Below are positions 16,684-23,873 of a DNA stretch of 53,571 nt, one piece after another; the first letter of the stretch is position 1, and every line of letters begins with the position of its first letter. A model generated the notes under the pieces. It saw only the letters and a list, made by a program, of their open reading frames with translations. It did no database searches and was not told the origin of the DNA. The stretch spans positions 1 through 53,571 of the forward strand of contig NZ_JANQBD010000042.1 of the NCBI RefSeq assembly GCF_024722015.1, given 5' to 3'. The DNA is from Paenibacillus radicis (ex Xue et al. 2023) (GTDB taxonomy: Bacteria > Bacillota > Bacilli > Paenibacillales > NBRC-103111). Both the position numbers and the translations under genes were made by a program.

Positions 16684-17275
16684 AGTGGTCACCCTTCCTC
16701 TTTTCTCAAACAGATAACTGCACCTGTTCCAATTCTATCATATAAGAAAAGCTTCTATTCGAAGCCCTCTCGAAGAAGATACATTCGTGTCTAAGCGGTG
16801 GCTTTTCTTGCAATATTAGAAAGGTTAACCTCCGGTTCAAACTTATACTAATATTATAAAAAAGGCTCAACCTCAAAATCAGTGCTTGATCCTCATTCGA
16901 ACATCGGTCCTCAAAAAAACCTGCAAACATACAGTTATTTTCTAACAAAATTGCTGTTGCGGGAACATACCTGCAAAAATACATCAATTTTCATGGAAGA
17001 CTCTTGGATCCAGCTAAGAATGAAAAAATAACTGCACATTTGCATGAATTCAAGAAGACTGCCGACATGCAAGCCAAAAGGATGTATAAAAGCAGGTTTT
17101 AGGAAGAGGTGCTGGCTTCGAATCGAATAATTCGGATAATGTCGTGTGTGCTAGCATGGCCGTTCTTAAAGTTTGGTGCTTCAACTGAGTAGGGCACGGC
17201 ACGGAGACAAAATCGAATGACTTCATCAAGCGCTGATTTTATTTTTGAGCCATAAGAAAAGCTTTTTTCTACAAA
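16684..17275. other. Long intergenic region with repeats, no supported gene
   Basis: About 590 bases lie between the nucleotidyltransferase gene and the thioredoxin terminator. They hold the structured repeat at 16745-16860 and an imperfect inverted pair: TGCAAACATACAGTTATTTTC near 16921 and GAAAAAATAACTGCACATTTGCA near 17022. This is a MITE-like arrangement about 130 bp long. Short frames here overlap those repeats or the trx terminator and look non-coding. Confidence 0.5.
16745..16860 (+). repeat. Two-copy structured repeat, copy A
   Basis: About 76 bases (from AGAAAAGCTTCTATTCGAAG to CAATATTAGA) closely match 53212-53288 at the other end of the window. Predicted helices: GCTTC/GAAGC, AGATAC/GTGTCT (with a G-U pair that favours the plus strand as RNA), GAAAAGC/GCTTTTC, and AATATTAG (16812-16819) with CTAATATT (16848-16855). 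The last helix differs from copy B by two compensatory base pairs. Confidence 0.6.
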
Positions 17276-17320
17276 GAAAAGGACAGGAAGCATTCCTCTA
17301 TAAGGGAATACTCCTGTCCT
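17276..17320 (-). terminator. Intrinsic terminator of trxA
   Basis: On the minus strand AGGACAGGA-ATTCC pairs with GGAAT-TCCTGTCCT, and TTTTCTTTG follows the stem. It sits just downstream of the thioredoxin stop. Confidence 0.85.
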
Positions 17321-17348
17321 TGTTTGTACCGTATGAATTACTATCGTA

Positions 17349-17669
17349 TTATGCTAATTGCGGCTCTACCCAAGCCATCATATCCTGCAGCGGTTTAAAG
17401 CCGACTATTGTGGATACCTCTACACCGTTTTTGAACAGCTTCAACGTCGGGATACTCATGACGCCATATGTTCCTGGCGTTTCCGGGTTATCGTCAACAT
17501 TCAGTTTGGCAATCGTCAACCGATCTCCCAGCTGGTTGCTCATTTCCTCCAACACTGGAGCAATCATTTTGCAAGGACCGCACCATGGAGCCCAGAAATC
17601 AACCAGCACCAACCCGTCCTGTGCAATCGTTTCTTTGAAATTATTATCTTCTACTTTTATTAATGCCAT
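17349..17669 (-). CDS. trxA: Thioredoxin
   Basis: The 106-residue cytoplasmic protein has the standard thioredoxin length and fold. The redox motif WCGPC has C30 and C33, preceded by VLVDFWAPW and followed by KMIAPVLEEM. The cis-proline region SIPTLKLFKNG and the GFKPLQDM end are also present. It reduces protein disulfides with electrons from thioredoxin reductase. An AGGAGTG ribosome binding site precedes the ATG, and its own terminator follows. It is a single-gene transcript. The Rrf2 regulator and IDEAL gene upstream are separate. Confidence 0.95.
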   Translation of the reverse strand: MALIKVEDNNFKETIAQDGLVLVDFWAPWCGPCKMIAPVLEEMSNQLGDRLTIAKLNVDDNPETPGTYGVMSIPTLKLFKNGVEVSTIVGFKPLQDMMAWVEPQLA

Positions 17670-17773
17670 AGCGCATCACTCCTACAATAAATTTAGTTTA
17701 TCCAACTTCATTTAAACAGCCTTTGAGCCTCGTTAAACACATTCATTATTTATATGGTAAACATGTAGCATGT

Positions 17774-18166
17774 TTAATCAATTTTTACTCTGCGAGCCCA
17801 GCTCCCATTTCCATTGCCATTATGCTTGCCTTTACCGGCGGAGCCGCGAGCCTTCTCTTGAGCGATTCGGAGAGCGGCAGCCAATTCGTTAAACCATGCT
17901 TGGTCACGCGTCATTAGAGCCAAATCCATCAGGCTTTGCAGATCATTCACCTCATTAGGCACATAATCATCCAGCTTTTCGAGCTTCGATAAAGTACCTT
18001 CTATCCATTCGCCTACGGCCTCATCATGATCGCTTTGGGTAACATACACCATCACTTTGCCGTTTCCGTTGATAGACTCCAAATACCCTATAAATCTTTC
18101 ATCTAACAAAGAAGTACCACTTACCCAATCGCCAACTTGAACCGTTTGTTGTTTTGCCCATGCCAT
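17774..18166 (-). CDS. IDEAL-domain protein
   Basis: About 130 residues starting at the ATG placed about 10 bases after GGGAG; a GTG at 18175 overlaps that site and is less likely. The N-terminal half is beta-rich (WVSGTSLLDERFIGYLESI, KVMVYVTQSDHDEAVGEWIEG). The C-terminal part carries an IDEAL-type helix, LMDLALMTRDQAWFNELAAAL (about 82-102), and then a basic, G/N-rich tail (GKGKHNGNGNGSWARRVK). IDEAL domains occur in small Bacillales proteins without assigned enzymatic activity and probably mediate interactions. Its promoter overlaps an inverted repeat (18201-18227). Confidence 0.6.
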   Translation of the reverse strand: MAWAKQQTVQVGDWVSGTSLLDERFIGYLESINGNGKVMVYVTQSDHDEAVGEWIEGTLSKLEKLDDYVPNEVNDLQSLMDLALMTRDQAWFNELAAALRIAQEKARGSAGKGKHNGNGNGSWARRVKID

Positions 18167-18200
18167 ACTTGCCACTCTCCCTTCCTAATTTCAAAACCGA

Positions 18201-18327
18201 ACTGATACTATTTAAGTAACAGTTCAAAAACAATTGTGCAATTCATAACACCTACACACCTAATAGTAAGTAAATGACTTACTACAAATACTACCTCCAA
18301 AACTGAAACAAATCAAGTAACAGTTTA
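18201..18327 (-). promoter_or_regulatory. Operator-like inverted repeats upstream of the IDEAL gene
   Basis: GAACTGATAC and GTAACAGTTC (18201-18227) form an inverted repeat with a 7-bp centre that overlaps a possible minus-strand promoter (TTGTTT, 17-bp spacer, TAGTAT). A second, perfect palindrome TAGTAAGT-aaatg-ACTTACTA lies at 18264-18284. A third pair, AAACTG/CAGTTT with an internal AAGTAACAGTT, lies near 18301-18327. The cluster suggests cooperative binding of a regulator. Which one is unknown. Confidence 0.4.
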
Positions 18328-18406
18328 ACTAGAGAGAAAACGATAACACCATCCTCAAGGAATTACAGGTAAGATAGAGCTGAGCGAATCACCATTCTAT
18401 ACTCAA

Positions 18407-18832
18407 CTATTTAGCTGCTTTCTCCCGTACCTGCTTAAGCACATCTTGAATAGTGGATGCATTAAAATAATCAATCAGATGCTTCTCAGCACCTGCAAAT
18501 AATTGATCCATCACACTCGCCATGTTGCAAGCAACCATACAATCCTGTTCCACATCACCAGAGCACCAATTCGGTTTCACGGATCCCATCGAGGTCAGAC
18601 GATAAATCTCTGCAAGTGTCACTTGATCGGGAGCACAATTCAACAAAAACCCGCCGCCGGTTCCTTCCTTCGCCGCCACATACCCTTGCTTCCGCAGCAG
18701 CGCCATCACTTTACGAACTCTTGCAGGATGGGTACAAACATTATGGGCAATCATATCACTCGTTGCCATATGATCGGGTCTATAAGCAAGCAGGACCAAA
18801 CTATGAACCGCTATAGTAAACTCGCTATTCAT
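18407..18832 (-). CDS. Rrf2-family transcriptional regulator
   Basis: The 141-residue protein has the Rrf2 winged helix (about 1-75: FTIAVHSLVLLAY, SDMIAHNVCTHPARVRKVMALLRKQGYV, GTGGGFLLN) and three cysteines in the effector loop (C90, C98, C102 in NWCSGDVEQDCMVAC). Three Cys in this loop are typical of Fe-S or thiol-sensing members (IscR/NsrR-like). The exact class (YwnA-like redox sensor or Fe-S) cannot be fixed. AAGGAGGG precedes the ATG. Its promoter is a consensus sigma-A site overlapped by a 21-bp inverted repeat, consistent with autorepression. Confidence 0.85.
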   Translation of the reverse strand: MNSEFTIAVHSLVLLAYRPDHMATSDMIAHNVCTHPARVRKVMALLRKQGYVAAKEGTGGGFLLNCAPDQVTLAEIYRLTSMGSVKPNWCSGDVEQDCMVACNMASVMDQLFAGAEKHLIDYFNASTIQDVLKQVREKAAK

Positions 18833-18877
18833 TGAATGCCCTCCTTACTCTGTATGGCTTATTGCAGCTAAGTTATA

Positions 18878-18911
18878 CTGTTATTATAATTATTACAGTT
18901 GATGATGTCAA
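18878..18911 (-). promoter_or_regulatory. Consensus sigma-A promoter with palindromic operator of the Rrf2 gene
   Basis: On the minus strand TTGACA (18906-18911), a 17-bp spacer and TATAAT (18883-18888) form a full-consensus promoter. A near-palindrome CTGTTATTAT/ATTATTACAG (18878-18898) covers the -10 and half of the spacer. Such a strong promoter normally needs a repressor, and the Rrf2 protein itself is the natural candidate. Confidence 0.7.
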
Positions 18912-19048
18912 GCAGATTTGTACTGAAACCGGCAGAGGATTATTGTACGAGTCAAAAAATGAGCGAAAAACAGAACCATTTTCAAAAATACCGTTAATCC
19001 TGTTCTCCCAATTGCCGCGCTTGTTTTCCTCTGCCACACCATTATGAT

Positions 19049-19999
19049 TTATCTTGTGCTTTCTTCTTTAATCTCATAGGAGGCAAACGTGATTTCTTTA
19101 AATTCCTCTCTCCAAGGCGAGCATGATGGCATCGAAGCATACAGATCATTCGCCCTGTTAAAGTATAGCGACTGTACGATTTTACAATACTCTATGCACC
19201 CTGAATCCGCTATGTATTGCAGGCATGCCAGCTTATGCTTAAGAAATTGCTCCGCCGATAAATCTCCTTCATAAAATTGCTTCAATATTGGAAAATCCTG
19301 ATCGCCATGCTGTAGAAGGAATATAATTGGCAGCGTGCGTTTCTTTTGGAGCAGATCATTTTTCAAATCAAATCTCATAACGTCCTTCATATCATTCTCA
19401 ATTTGAGCCATAATACCGATACAGTCAGCCAACTCGTTCATTTGTGCGATTGTCTCTTGAGAGCAGTTCTCTACAAACGCATAACCCATATAGCAAGCAA
19501 GCTTAATCAATGAGCCTGATTTCTCCCTAACCATAACCAAGCAATCCGCTTCCATAGTAACGCTACCGTTCAAATCCTTCTGTTGGCCATTGATCGCTCC
19601 CGCCAGAATGCGGCTAGCTTCCTCTACGAGGTTTGACGACCCGCCATAACTTTGCTGAAGCCTCCCCATTTCACCCATAAATATCGTTTGAAATGCGAGC
19701 AGCGCGTTTAAAGTAAATTGTGGAGCACAAGTCATCCATGGTTTAGCCGTATTATCCTGATCCTGTAGATCATCAACTATATCCAGAGCTAGAATAATTA
19801 TTTCACTAAGGGCGGCCACTTGACCAATATGAGAGAATGTCCCCCCCAGCATTCTGTGACTATATTCCGTAATCCTAGACCATATGCTGTTCTCTGAAGC
19901 CTTCTCTTGTACAAACTGTTTGATTAGAATATTCAGATCATTGGAATATATGTATTCATCAATAACCCGGTATATTTCCTCTACCACATAACGATCCAT
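19049..19999 (-). CDS. comQ: ComQ-like isoprenyl transferase (pheromone-modifying)
   Basis: The 316-residue protein starts at the ATG after GTGGGGTG (16 bases past the comA-like stop). It has the polyprenyl synthase fold with the first aspartate-rich motif D73-I-V-D-D77 and a second motif at IENDMKD, followed by KKRTLPIIFLL. ComQ uses geranyl or farnesyl diphosphate to prenylate a Trp of the ComX precursor and helps release the mature pheromone. Context decides between ComQ and a housekeeping prenyl synthase: it directly follows comP- and comA-like genes and a ComX-like precursor is encoded nearby. Divergence from Bacillus ComQ is expected because each ComQ co-varies with its own ComX. Confidence 0.75.
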   Translation of the reverse strand: MDRYVVEEIYRVIDEYIYSNDLNILIKQFVQEKASENSIWSRITEYSHRMLGGTFSHIGQVAALSEIIILALDIVDDLQDQDNTAKPWMTCAPQFTLNALLAFQTIFMGEMGRLQQSYGGSSNLVEEASRILAGAINGQQKDLNGSVTMEADCLVMVREKSGSLIKLACYMGYAFVENCSQETIAQMNELADCIGIMAQIENDMKDVMRFDLKNDLLQKKRTLPIIFLLQHGDQDFPILKQFYEGDLSAEQFLKHKLACLQYIADSGCIEYCKIVQSLYFNRANDLYASMPSCSPWREEFKEITFASYEIKEESTR

Positions 20000-20015
20000 A
20001 TTATTCACCCCACTT

Positions 20016-20648
20016 CTAAGTATAATATTTACTCTGGACAAACTTCTCTATAGCTTGCGCCTTGGATTTCACTTCCATTTTTTCATAGATTTTTTTCAAA
20101 TAATTATCGACAGATCGCTTGCTTACGTAAATCTCATTGGCAATTTGTTCATGTGTTGCGCCTCTTACCAGCATAGCCATAATTTGGACCTCGTCATTGC
20201 TCAGCATAATCTCATAAGGGGAATCGCTAGCCACCAGCCTCATATGACGATAAACAGAAATCGGCAGTGCTGTATATCCCTCTATAATGCAATATACCAT
20301 GTTACGTACAACATTCTCACTGGATTCCTTGGAAATAATTCCACTTACCCCTAATTCTAGCAAATGGTTATACATATCGGCTACATCGATTCCTGTAAAA
20401 ATAATAACATGGGTTTTCGGATACCTCTCCTTGATTTGTTTAGCAACGGCACTTCCAAATTGATCCGGAAGATGGTAATCCAGAAAAACAATGTCCGGTT
20501 GATTCAGCTCGATAAAATCCAAACACTGCTTCCCGTTACCGGCATTACCTATGACCTCTATTCCTTCAATTTGCTCCAAAATGGCCATTGTTGCTTTAAC
20601 CATGACCGGATGATCGTCAACAATTAGAACTCTCAGAATGCTCCTCAT
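20016..20648 (-). CDS. comA: ComA-like LuxR/NarL-family response regulator
   Basis: The start is the ATG overlapping the comP-like stop (ATGA), giving 210 residues; B. subtilis ComA is about the same size. The receiver domain (1-125) has D11/D12 and phosphoacceptor D57 (IVFLDYHLP). The C-terminal helix-turn-helix (about 148-205) carries LSNDEVQIMAMLVRGATHEQIANEIYVSKRSVDNYLKKIY. It should be phosphorylated by the upstream ComP-like kinase and activate quorum-controlled genes. No ComA box was recognised elsewhere in the window, so its targets are unknown. The following comQ-like gene is 16 bases downstream, so all three form one operon. Confidence 0.8.
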   Translation of the reverse strand: MRSILRVLIVDDHPVMVKATMAILEQIEGIEVIGNAGNGKQCLDFIELNQPDIVFLDYHLPDQFGSAVAKQIKERYPKTHVIIFTGIDVADMYNHLLELGVSGIISKESSENVVRNMVYCIIEGYTALPISVYRHMRLVASDSPYEIMLSNDEVQIMAMLVRGATHEQIANEIYVSKRSVDNYLKKIYEKMEVKSKAQAIEKFVQSKYYT

Positions 20649-22966
20649 GCCGTCAAGACCCTTCTCAGCGGTAATGTGATCCACACTGTCATCCCTGTTC
20701 CCCGATTTGCCGCCACCTCAAGATGCCCGTTTAGATGCAGGACACGACTTTTCATTTGTTCCATTCCCATACCTGATGCTCCAATTTGCTTCTCTACTTC
20801 AGACTTTGGTGTAAACCCTATCCCATCATCTTCGTACAGCAGCCGAAAGGAATCCGCCTCCTTTGTTATACGAATACTCACTTTAGATGCTTCTGAATGC
20901 TTCTTCGCATTATTTAACAGCTCCTGTATGATGCGAAAAACATGACGTTTGGTTTCCATATCCCAGAACTCTATCATTTCAGCCCCTTGGGCACTGAATT
21001 CCAAATGAAACGGAAGTAGCGCACCTTCTTGTTCAACGACCTTAGTCACCGTTTGAATAAGTCCGATCTCATGAAGCAGATGGGGGTTCAATTCAAAGCA
21101 GCTCTGGCGTAAATTAGTGTTGATAATTTCAACATAATCGATGATTCCGCTCATTTTCTCAAGCTCTTCTGCCTGAAAAGGATAGCTATTTAAAATAGCG
21201 GCGAATCTTTTCTTCAGAAAAAACAAGTCCTGCAGCGTAGTATCATGCAGATCGGTGGCAATACGTCTGCGCTCCGTCTCCTGCAGCTCAAACATCAGCT
21301 TGCGGAACCACATGAAATCCTGCGCCACTTGCTCATTGGGCATTTGAGACGCCAAATGCTGTAATCGCACATTCAGCTTCCCTATTAAATGTAAATTTTC
21401 CAAGCTTACCGCCAAATACGAAATAATCAAATTCAACCATTGTAATTCCTCTTGCCCCAGAAGCGTGTTCGTTCTTTTCCTTGTGATGATGAGGTAGCTC
21501 GAGTATTCCTCATGACGATTGATCTCTATGCACGAATAGGATGGATGGTCCCATGCCCCTGATGCTGCCATCCGTTCAACTTCATCAGACTGAATGTCTC
21601 CTGTGATAACCGTCTCCACGCTGTCATTGTACTTAAATACGATAGCCGCCCCGAATACTTCAAGCGTATTAACCATATCAACCAAAATAATATCCTTCAG
21701 CTCGCGGAAGCTGGAAATAGATCGAAGCTTTGTAGCTATGTTTTTCAATGCATTCTGCAGATGGTATTTGCGTGGAAACATAATTTTTTGCAGCTTCGTG
21801 GTTAAGTATTCATATGAATAAAGCACAGACGAAATAATGACAACTGAGAAAATAAAGCTTAGGAGGATGTGTGTGACAGACGTTTCACTTTGAAAAATAA
21901 CCAAATTCAATGCTGCTATAGCTATGCTTGGTACAATGGATAATAAAATTGTAAACACTACACGGCGCAGCACAATATCGATGTCGTATAATTGCTTGGA
22001 AATAATGAGATAAGCAAAGGAAATAGGAAAGAACAATACAAACCATGAACTATAGTAAGGATTTACCCATTCGTATCCCAGAAATAGTCGGGGGATAAAT
22101 GAAAAACAAGCAAACGGGAAAAATGAAATATTTAAACTCCACCAAACCGTCTTAATTATGGCAGACAAATTAGATCTTTCTTTCCTGTATTTAAAATAAT
22201 AAAAAGTAAGAAACGAGAATGTAGCAAAGAGCCCTATTAAGAAGACTGATATGACGAGGTTAGTAGCAAATTGATAGTAATAGTAAGTCCAGGGTGGAAT
22301 CAAGTAAGTTACATGTGGCAATAACACAATAAGAACTATCCCGTATAAATAGTTTAAGAATCTCTTCGGAGGTTGTATACTTCCCCTTTCTTTTAGGAAA
22401 ACAACCAGAAAATAAAGAAAGAGAATTGGCAACGTCATCATAAGTACATTAATAAATAATTTGCCTAAGGAGTCTCCTCTAACGGAAGCGCCAAGGCTCG
22501 CAAAAATAAACCCAATGTTCAAAAAAACAAGTGATAGAAATCGGCCTGACAAGGAATTACGTACCTTTAAGTAAATCATGCTTGCAAAAATAAGGCATAA
22601 AATTTCTCCTAAAACGGGAAAAAAACCTGTACTTGCAGTCGAGCTTATTTTTTTGGTCAATACTTCAATCTGCTCGCCATTACGAGATACTACAATTCTT
22701 TCTGCTTGCTCAATCGCTCTCCATTTCTTAACAGTAATGTAATCACCCGGATCTTGTCCATCCACCTCTTTAATAATATCACCAACCTGCAGATTTAAGT
22801 TCAAGCTGGCGCTGTCCGTGTCTAGTTTCCGAATAATATATTGGTTATTCTCATCCTTTATCAAAAGAACACCTAAGAAAGGATATAAAAATGTAAGATA
22901 AACAAACCAAATATGAATGGCGATTAGCAAAGCTATACCGATTCGAATATAAATTTTCTTATTAAT
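20645..22966 (-). CDS. comP: ComP-like pheromone receptor histidine kinase
   Basis: A kinase of about 770 residues. An N-terminal TM helix is followed by a PDZ-like extracytoplasmic segment (IIRKLDTDSAS...LQVGDIIKEVDG, about residues 40-95), then about seven further TM helices, a cytoplasmic linker, a HisKA_3 box (ETERRRIATDLHDTTLQD) and a HATPase domain (NNAKKHSEAS, DDGIGF, GMGMEQM). This matches B. subtilis ComP in order and length (769). Start: the first standard codon, TTG at 22930, has no ribosome binding site and cuts into the first TM helix. An in-frame ATT at 22964-22966, 9 bases after AAGGGGG, would give the N-terminus (M)NKKIYIRIGIALL, a normal membrane start. The ATT start is inference. 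The stop overlaps comA. Confidence 0.78.
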   Translation of the reverse strand: MNKKIYIRIGIALLIAIHIWFVYLTFLYPFLGVLLIKDENNQYIIRKLDTDSASLNLNLQVGDIIKEVDGQDPGDYITVKKWRAIEQAERIVVSRNGEQIEVLTKKISSTASTGFFPVLGEILCLIFASMIYLKVRNSLSGRFLSLVFLNIGFIFASLGASVRGDSLGKLFINVLMMTLPILFLYFLVVFLKERGSIQPPKRFLNYLYGIVLIVLLPHVTYLIPPWTYYYYQFATNLVISVFLIGLFATFSFLTFYYFKYRKERSNLSAIIKTVWWSLNISFFPFACFSFIPRLFLGYEWVNPYYSSWFVLFFPISFAYLIISKQLYDIDIVLRRVVFTILLSIVPSIAIAALNLVIFQSETSVTHILLSFIFSVVIISSVLYSYEYLTTKLQKIMFPRKYHLQNALKNIATKLRSISSFRELKDIILVDMVNTLEVFGAAIVFKYNDSVETVITGDIQSDEVERMAASGAWDHPSYSCIEINRHEEYSSYLIITRKRTNTLLGQEELQWLNLIISYLAVSLENLHLIGKLNVRLQHLASQMPNEQVAQDFMWFRKLMFELQETERRRIATDLHDTTLQDLFFLKKRFAAILNSYPFQAEELEKMSGIIDYVEIINTNLRQSCFELNPHLLHEIGLIQTVTKVVEQEGALLPFHLEFSAQGAEMIEFWDMETKRHVFRIIQELLNNAKKHSEASKVSIRITKEADSFRLLYEDDGIGFTPKSEVEKQIGASGMGMEQMKSRVLHLNGHLEVAANRGTGMTVWITLPLRRVLTA

Positions 22967-22980
22967 TGGAATATTCCCCC

Positions 22981-23007
22981 TTGCAATTCACAAATTTCTG
23001 GTATAAT
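22981..23007 (+). promoter_or_regulatory. Extended -10 promoter of the comX-like gene
   Basis: TGGTATAAT (22999-23007) is an extended -10 element with a consensus hexamer. A -35-like TTGCAA (22981-22986) lies 15 bp upstream. Transcription would start near 23014, about 40 bases before the pheromone precursor ATG. The comP-like ribosome binding site is on the opposite strand in the same interval. Confidence 0.65.
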
Positions 23008-23055
23008 AGAAATGCACATAATATGTAAATATTTGTCGGAAGCGAGGTGATAATC

Positions 23056-23268
23056 ATGCAAAGCATAACTTACTCACCAGGACTTACTAACGCAGTTCGT
23101 TCGCTTAAGCAATTTGATTCACAACAACTTGTTGCTCTCTTCAAAGATTCAAAATGGTTTGAAGCTTTCTCATTGTCCGCAGAAGAAGGCACTAGCTTAA
23201 TGAAGCTTTTTGCAAAGCCATCAAGTGATCGCATACAGAAATCAAACAATATAGACGGCTGGAGCTAA
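23056..23268 (+). CDS. comX: ComX-like pheromone precursor
   Basis: The 70-residue peptide starts at the ATG 6 bases after GAGGTG. It is hydrophilic to amphipathic with no signal peptide, and its C-terminal tail is SDRIQKSNNIDGWS, with Trp69 next to last. ComX precursors (55-75 residues) are cut near the C-terminus and prenylated on a Trp close to the end. The mid-part (VRSLKQF..QQLVALFK...FSLSAEEGTSLMKLF) follows the ComX pattern of short helices before the mature peptide. Identification relies on size, the Trp position and the neighbouring comQ/P/A-like genes. It is transcribed divergently from comP and outside comQ-comP, unlike B. subtilis. A second Trp (W34) is internal. Confidence 0.65.
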   Translation: MQSITYSPGLTNAVRSLKQFDSQQLVALFKDSKWFEAFSLSAEEGTSLMKLFAKPSSDRIQKSNNIDGWS

Positions 23269-23290
23269 TATTACTTCTTTATTTTACCAA

Positions 23291-23344
23291 ATGAAAAAGA
23301 GATTGCATATCGGGACTTGTCCGATTTTGCAATCTCTTTTTCAT
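23291..23344 (+). terminator. Bidirectional terminator after the comX-like gene
   Basis: ATGAAAAAGAGATTGCA pairs with TGCAATCTCTTTTTCAT around an inner TCGG/CCGA helix, giving a 17-bp outer stem. T-runs occur on both strands. It ends the pheromone transcript and insulates the sda promoter region. Confidence 0.85.
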
Positions 23345-23382
23345 ATTTTGTCACATAAAAGTAAATAAAGATGCAAACAAAA

Positions 23383-23409
23383 TGTGCATAAATGCAAACA
23401 TTTTGCACA
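23383..23409. promoter_or_regulatory. DnaA boxes upstream of sda
   Basis: TGTGCATAA (23383-23391) is a perfect DnaA box (TTATGCACA) on the minus strand. TTTTGCACA (23401-23409) has one mismatch to TTATNCACA on the plus strand. Two copies of ATGCAAACA surround them. In B. subtilis the sda promoter is controlled by DnaA binding. A possible -10 (TATAAG) lies about 25 bases downstream. Confidence 0.65.
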
Positions 23410-23515
23410 GCGTTGGAGTCCCTTTTATTTTATGATATAAGTATATATTTTACATTTGTGGAAGATTACATGAATGACTTATAGACATAGAATGAAGGGA
23501 GTAAGGGATAATAGA

Positions 23516-23716
23516 ATGTATGACTCGCTTAAAGATACAGATTTGGTTAACTCATATGTAAATGCTGTAGGAATGAAGCTCGACCAAGATTTCATAGACA
23601 TGCTATTCGCTGAACTCAAACGGAGAAAACTGCAAATAATAGCGAAACAATCTTTCACTTCCAGCACTCCTAATGATAAATCATATATACAGCCATCCGA
23701 AGGTGAGAAATCTTAA
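23516..23716 (+). CDS. sda: Sporulation kinase inhibitor Sda-like protein
   Basis: Starting at the ATG after AAGGGAT gives 66 residues. The core LKDTDLVNSYVNAVGMKLDQ followed by DFIDMLFAELKRRKL matches B. subtilis Sda (L-x-D-x-x-L-x-x-S-Y-x-x-A-x-x-x-x-L-x-x-D-F-I-x-x-x-x-x-E-x-x-R-R-x-L). Sda forms a helical hairpin that binds the dimerisation domain of KinA/KinB and blocks phosphorylation of Spo0F when replication is perturbed. This protein carries about 20 extra residues after the helical hairpin. DnaA boxes upstream support the replication-checkpoint role. A terminator follows. Longer in-frame starts at 23474 and 23492 lack ribosome binding sites. Confidence 0.82.
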   Translation: MYDSLKDTDLVNSYVNAVGMKLDQDFIDMLFAELKRRKLQIIAKQSFTSSTPNDKSYIQPSEGEKS

Positions 23717-23750
23717 CCCAACTGCAGCAGGAACAATAATCGCTCAACGC

Positions 23751-23790
23751 AAAAACGTCCTTTGACTCCACTGGAGCAGGACGTTTTTTT
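23751..23790 (+). terminator. Intrinsic terminator of sda
   Basis: AAAAACGTCCT pairs with AGGACGTTTTT with an inner CTCCA/TGGAG helix, and TTTTTTT follows. It lies 35 bases after the sda stop. Confidence 0.88.
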
Positions 23791-23824
23791 AAATAACAAC
23801 ACGCCCGCAAGGACAACTACAAAT

Positions 23825-23862
23825 AAAAGCTGGATTCCTTAGTGTAAGGAAATCCAGCTTTT
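23825..23862 (-). terminator. Intrinsic terminator of the pur operon
   Basis: On the minus strand AAAAGCTGGATTTCCTT pairs with AAGGAATCCAGCTTTT (one bulged base), followed by ATTTG. It is located 12 bases past the purD stop. Confidence 0.85.
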
Positions 23863-23873
23863 GGTCTAATTTA

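Noticed and set aside
16706..16987. 93-residue minus-strand ORF
   Set aside because: It overlaps the structured repeat copy A; the equivalent frame in copy B is not conserved over its length.
17099..17293. 64-residue minus-strand ORF beside trxA
   Set aside because: It begins inside the trxA terminator hairpin, lacks a ribosome binding site and matches no family I recognise.
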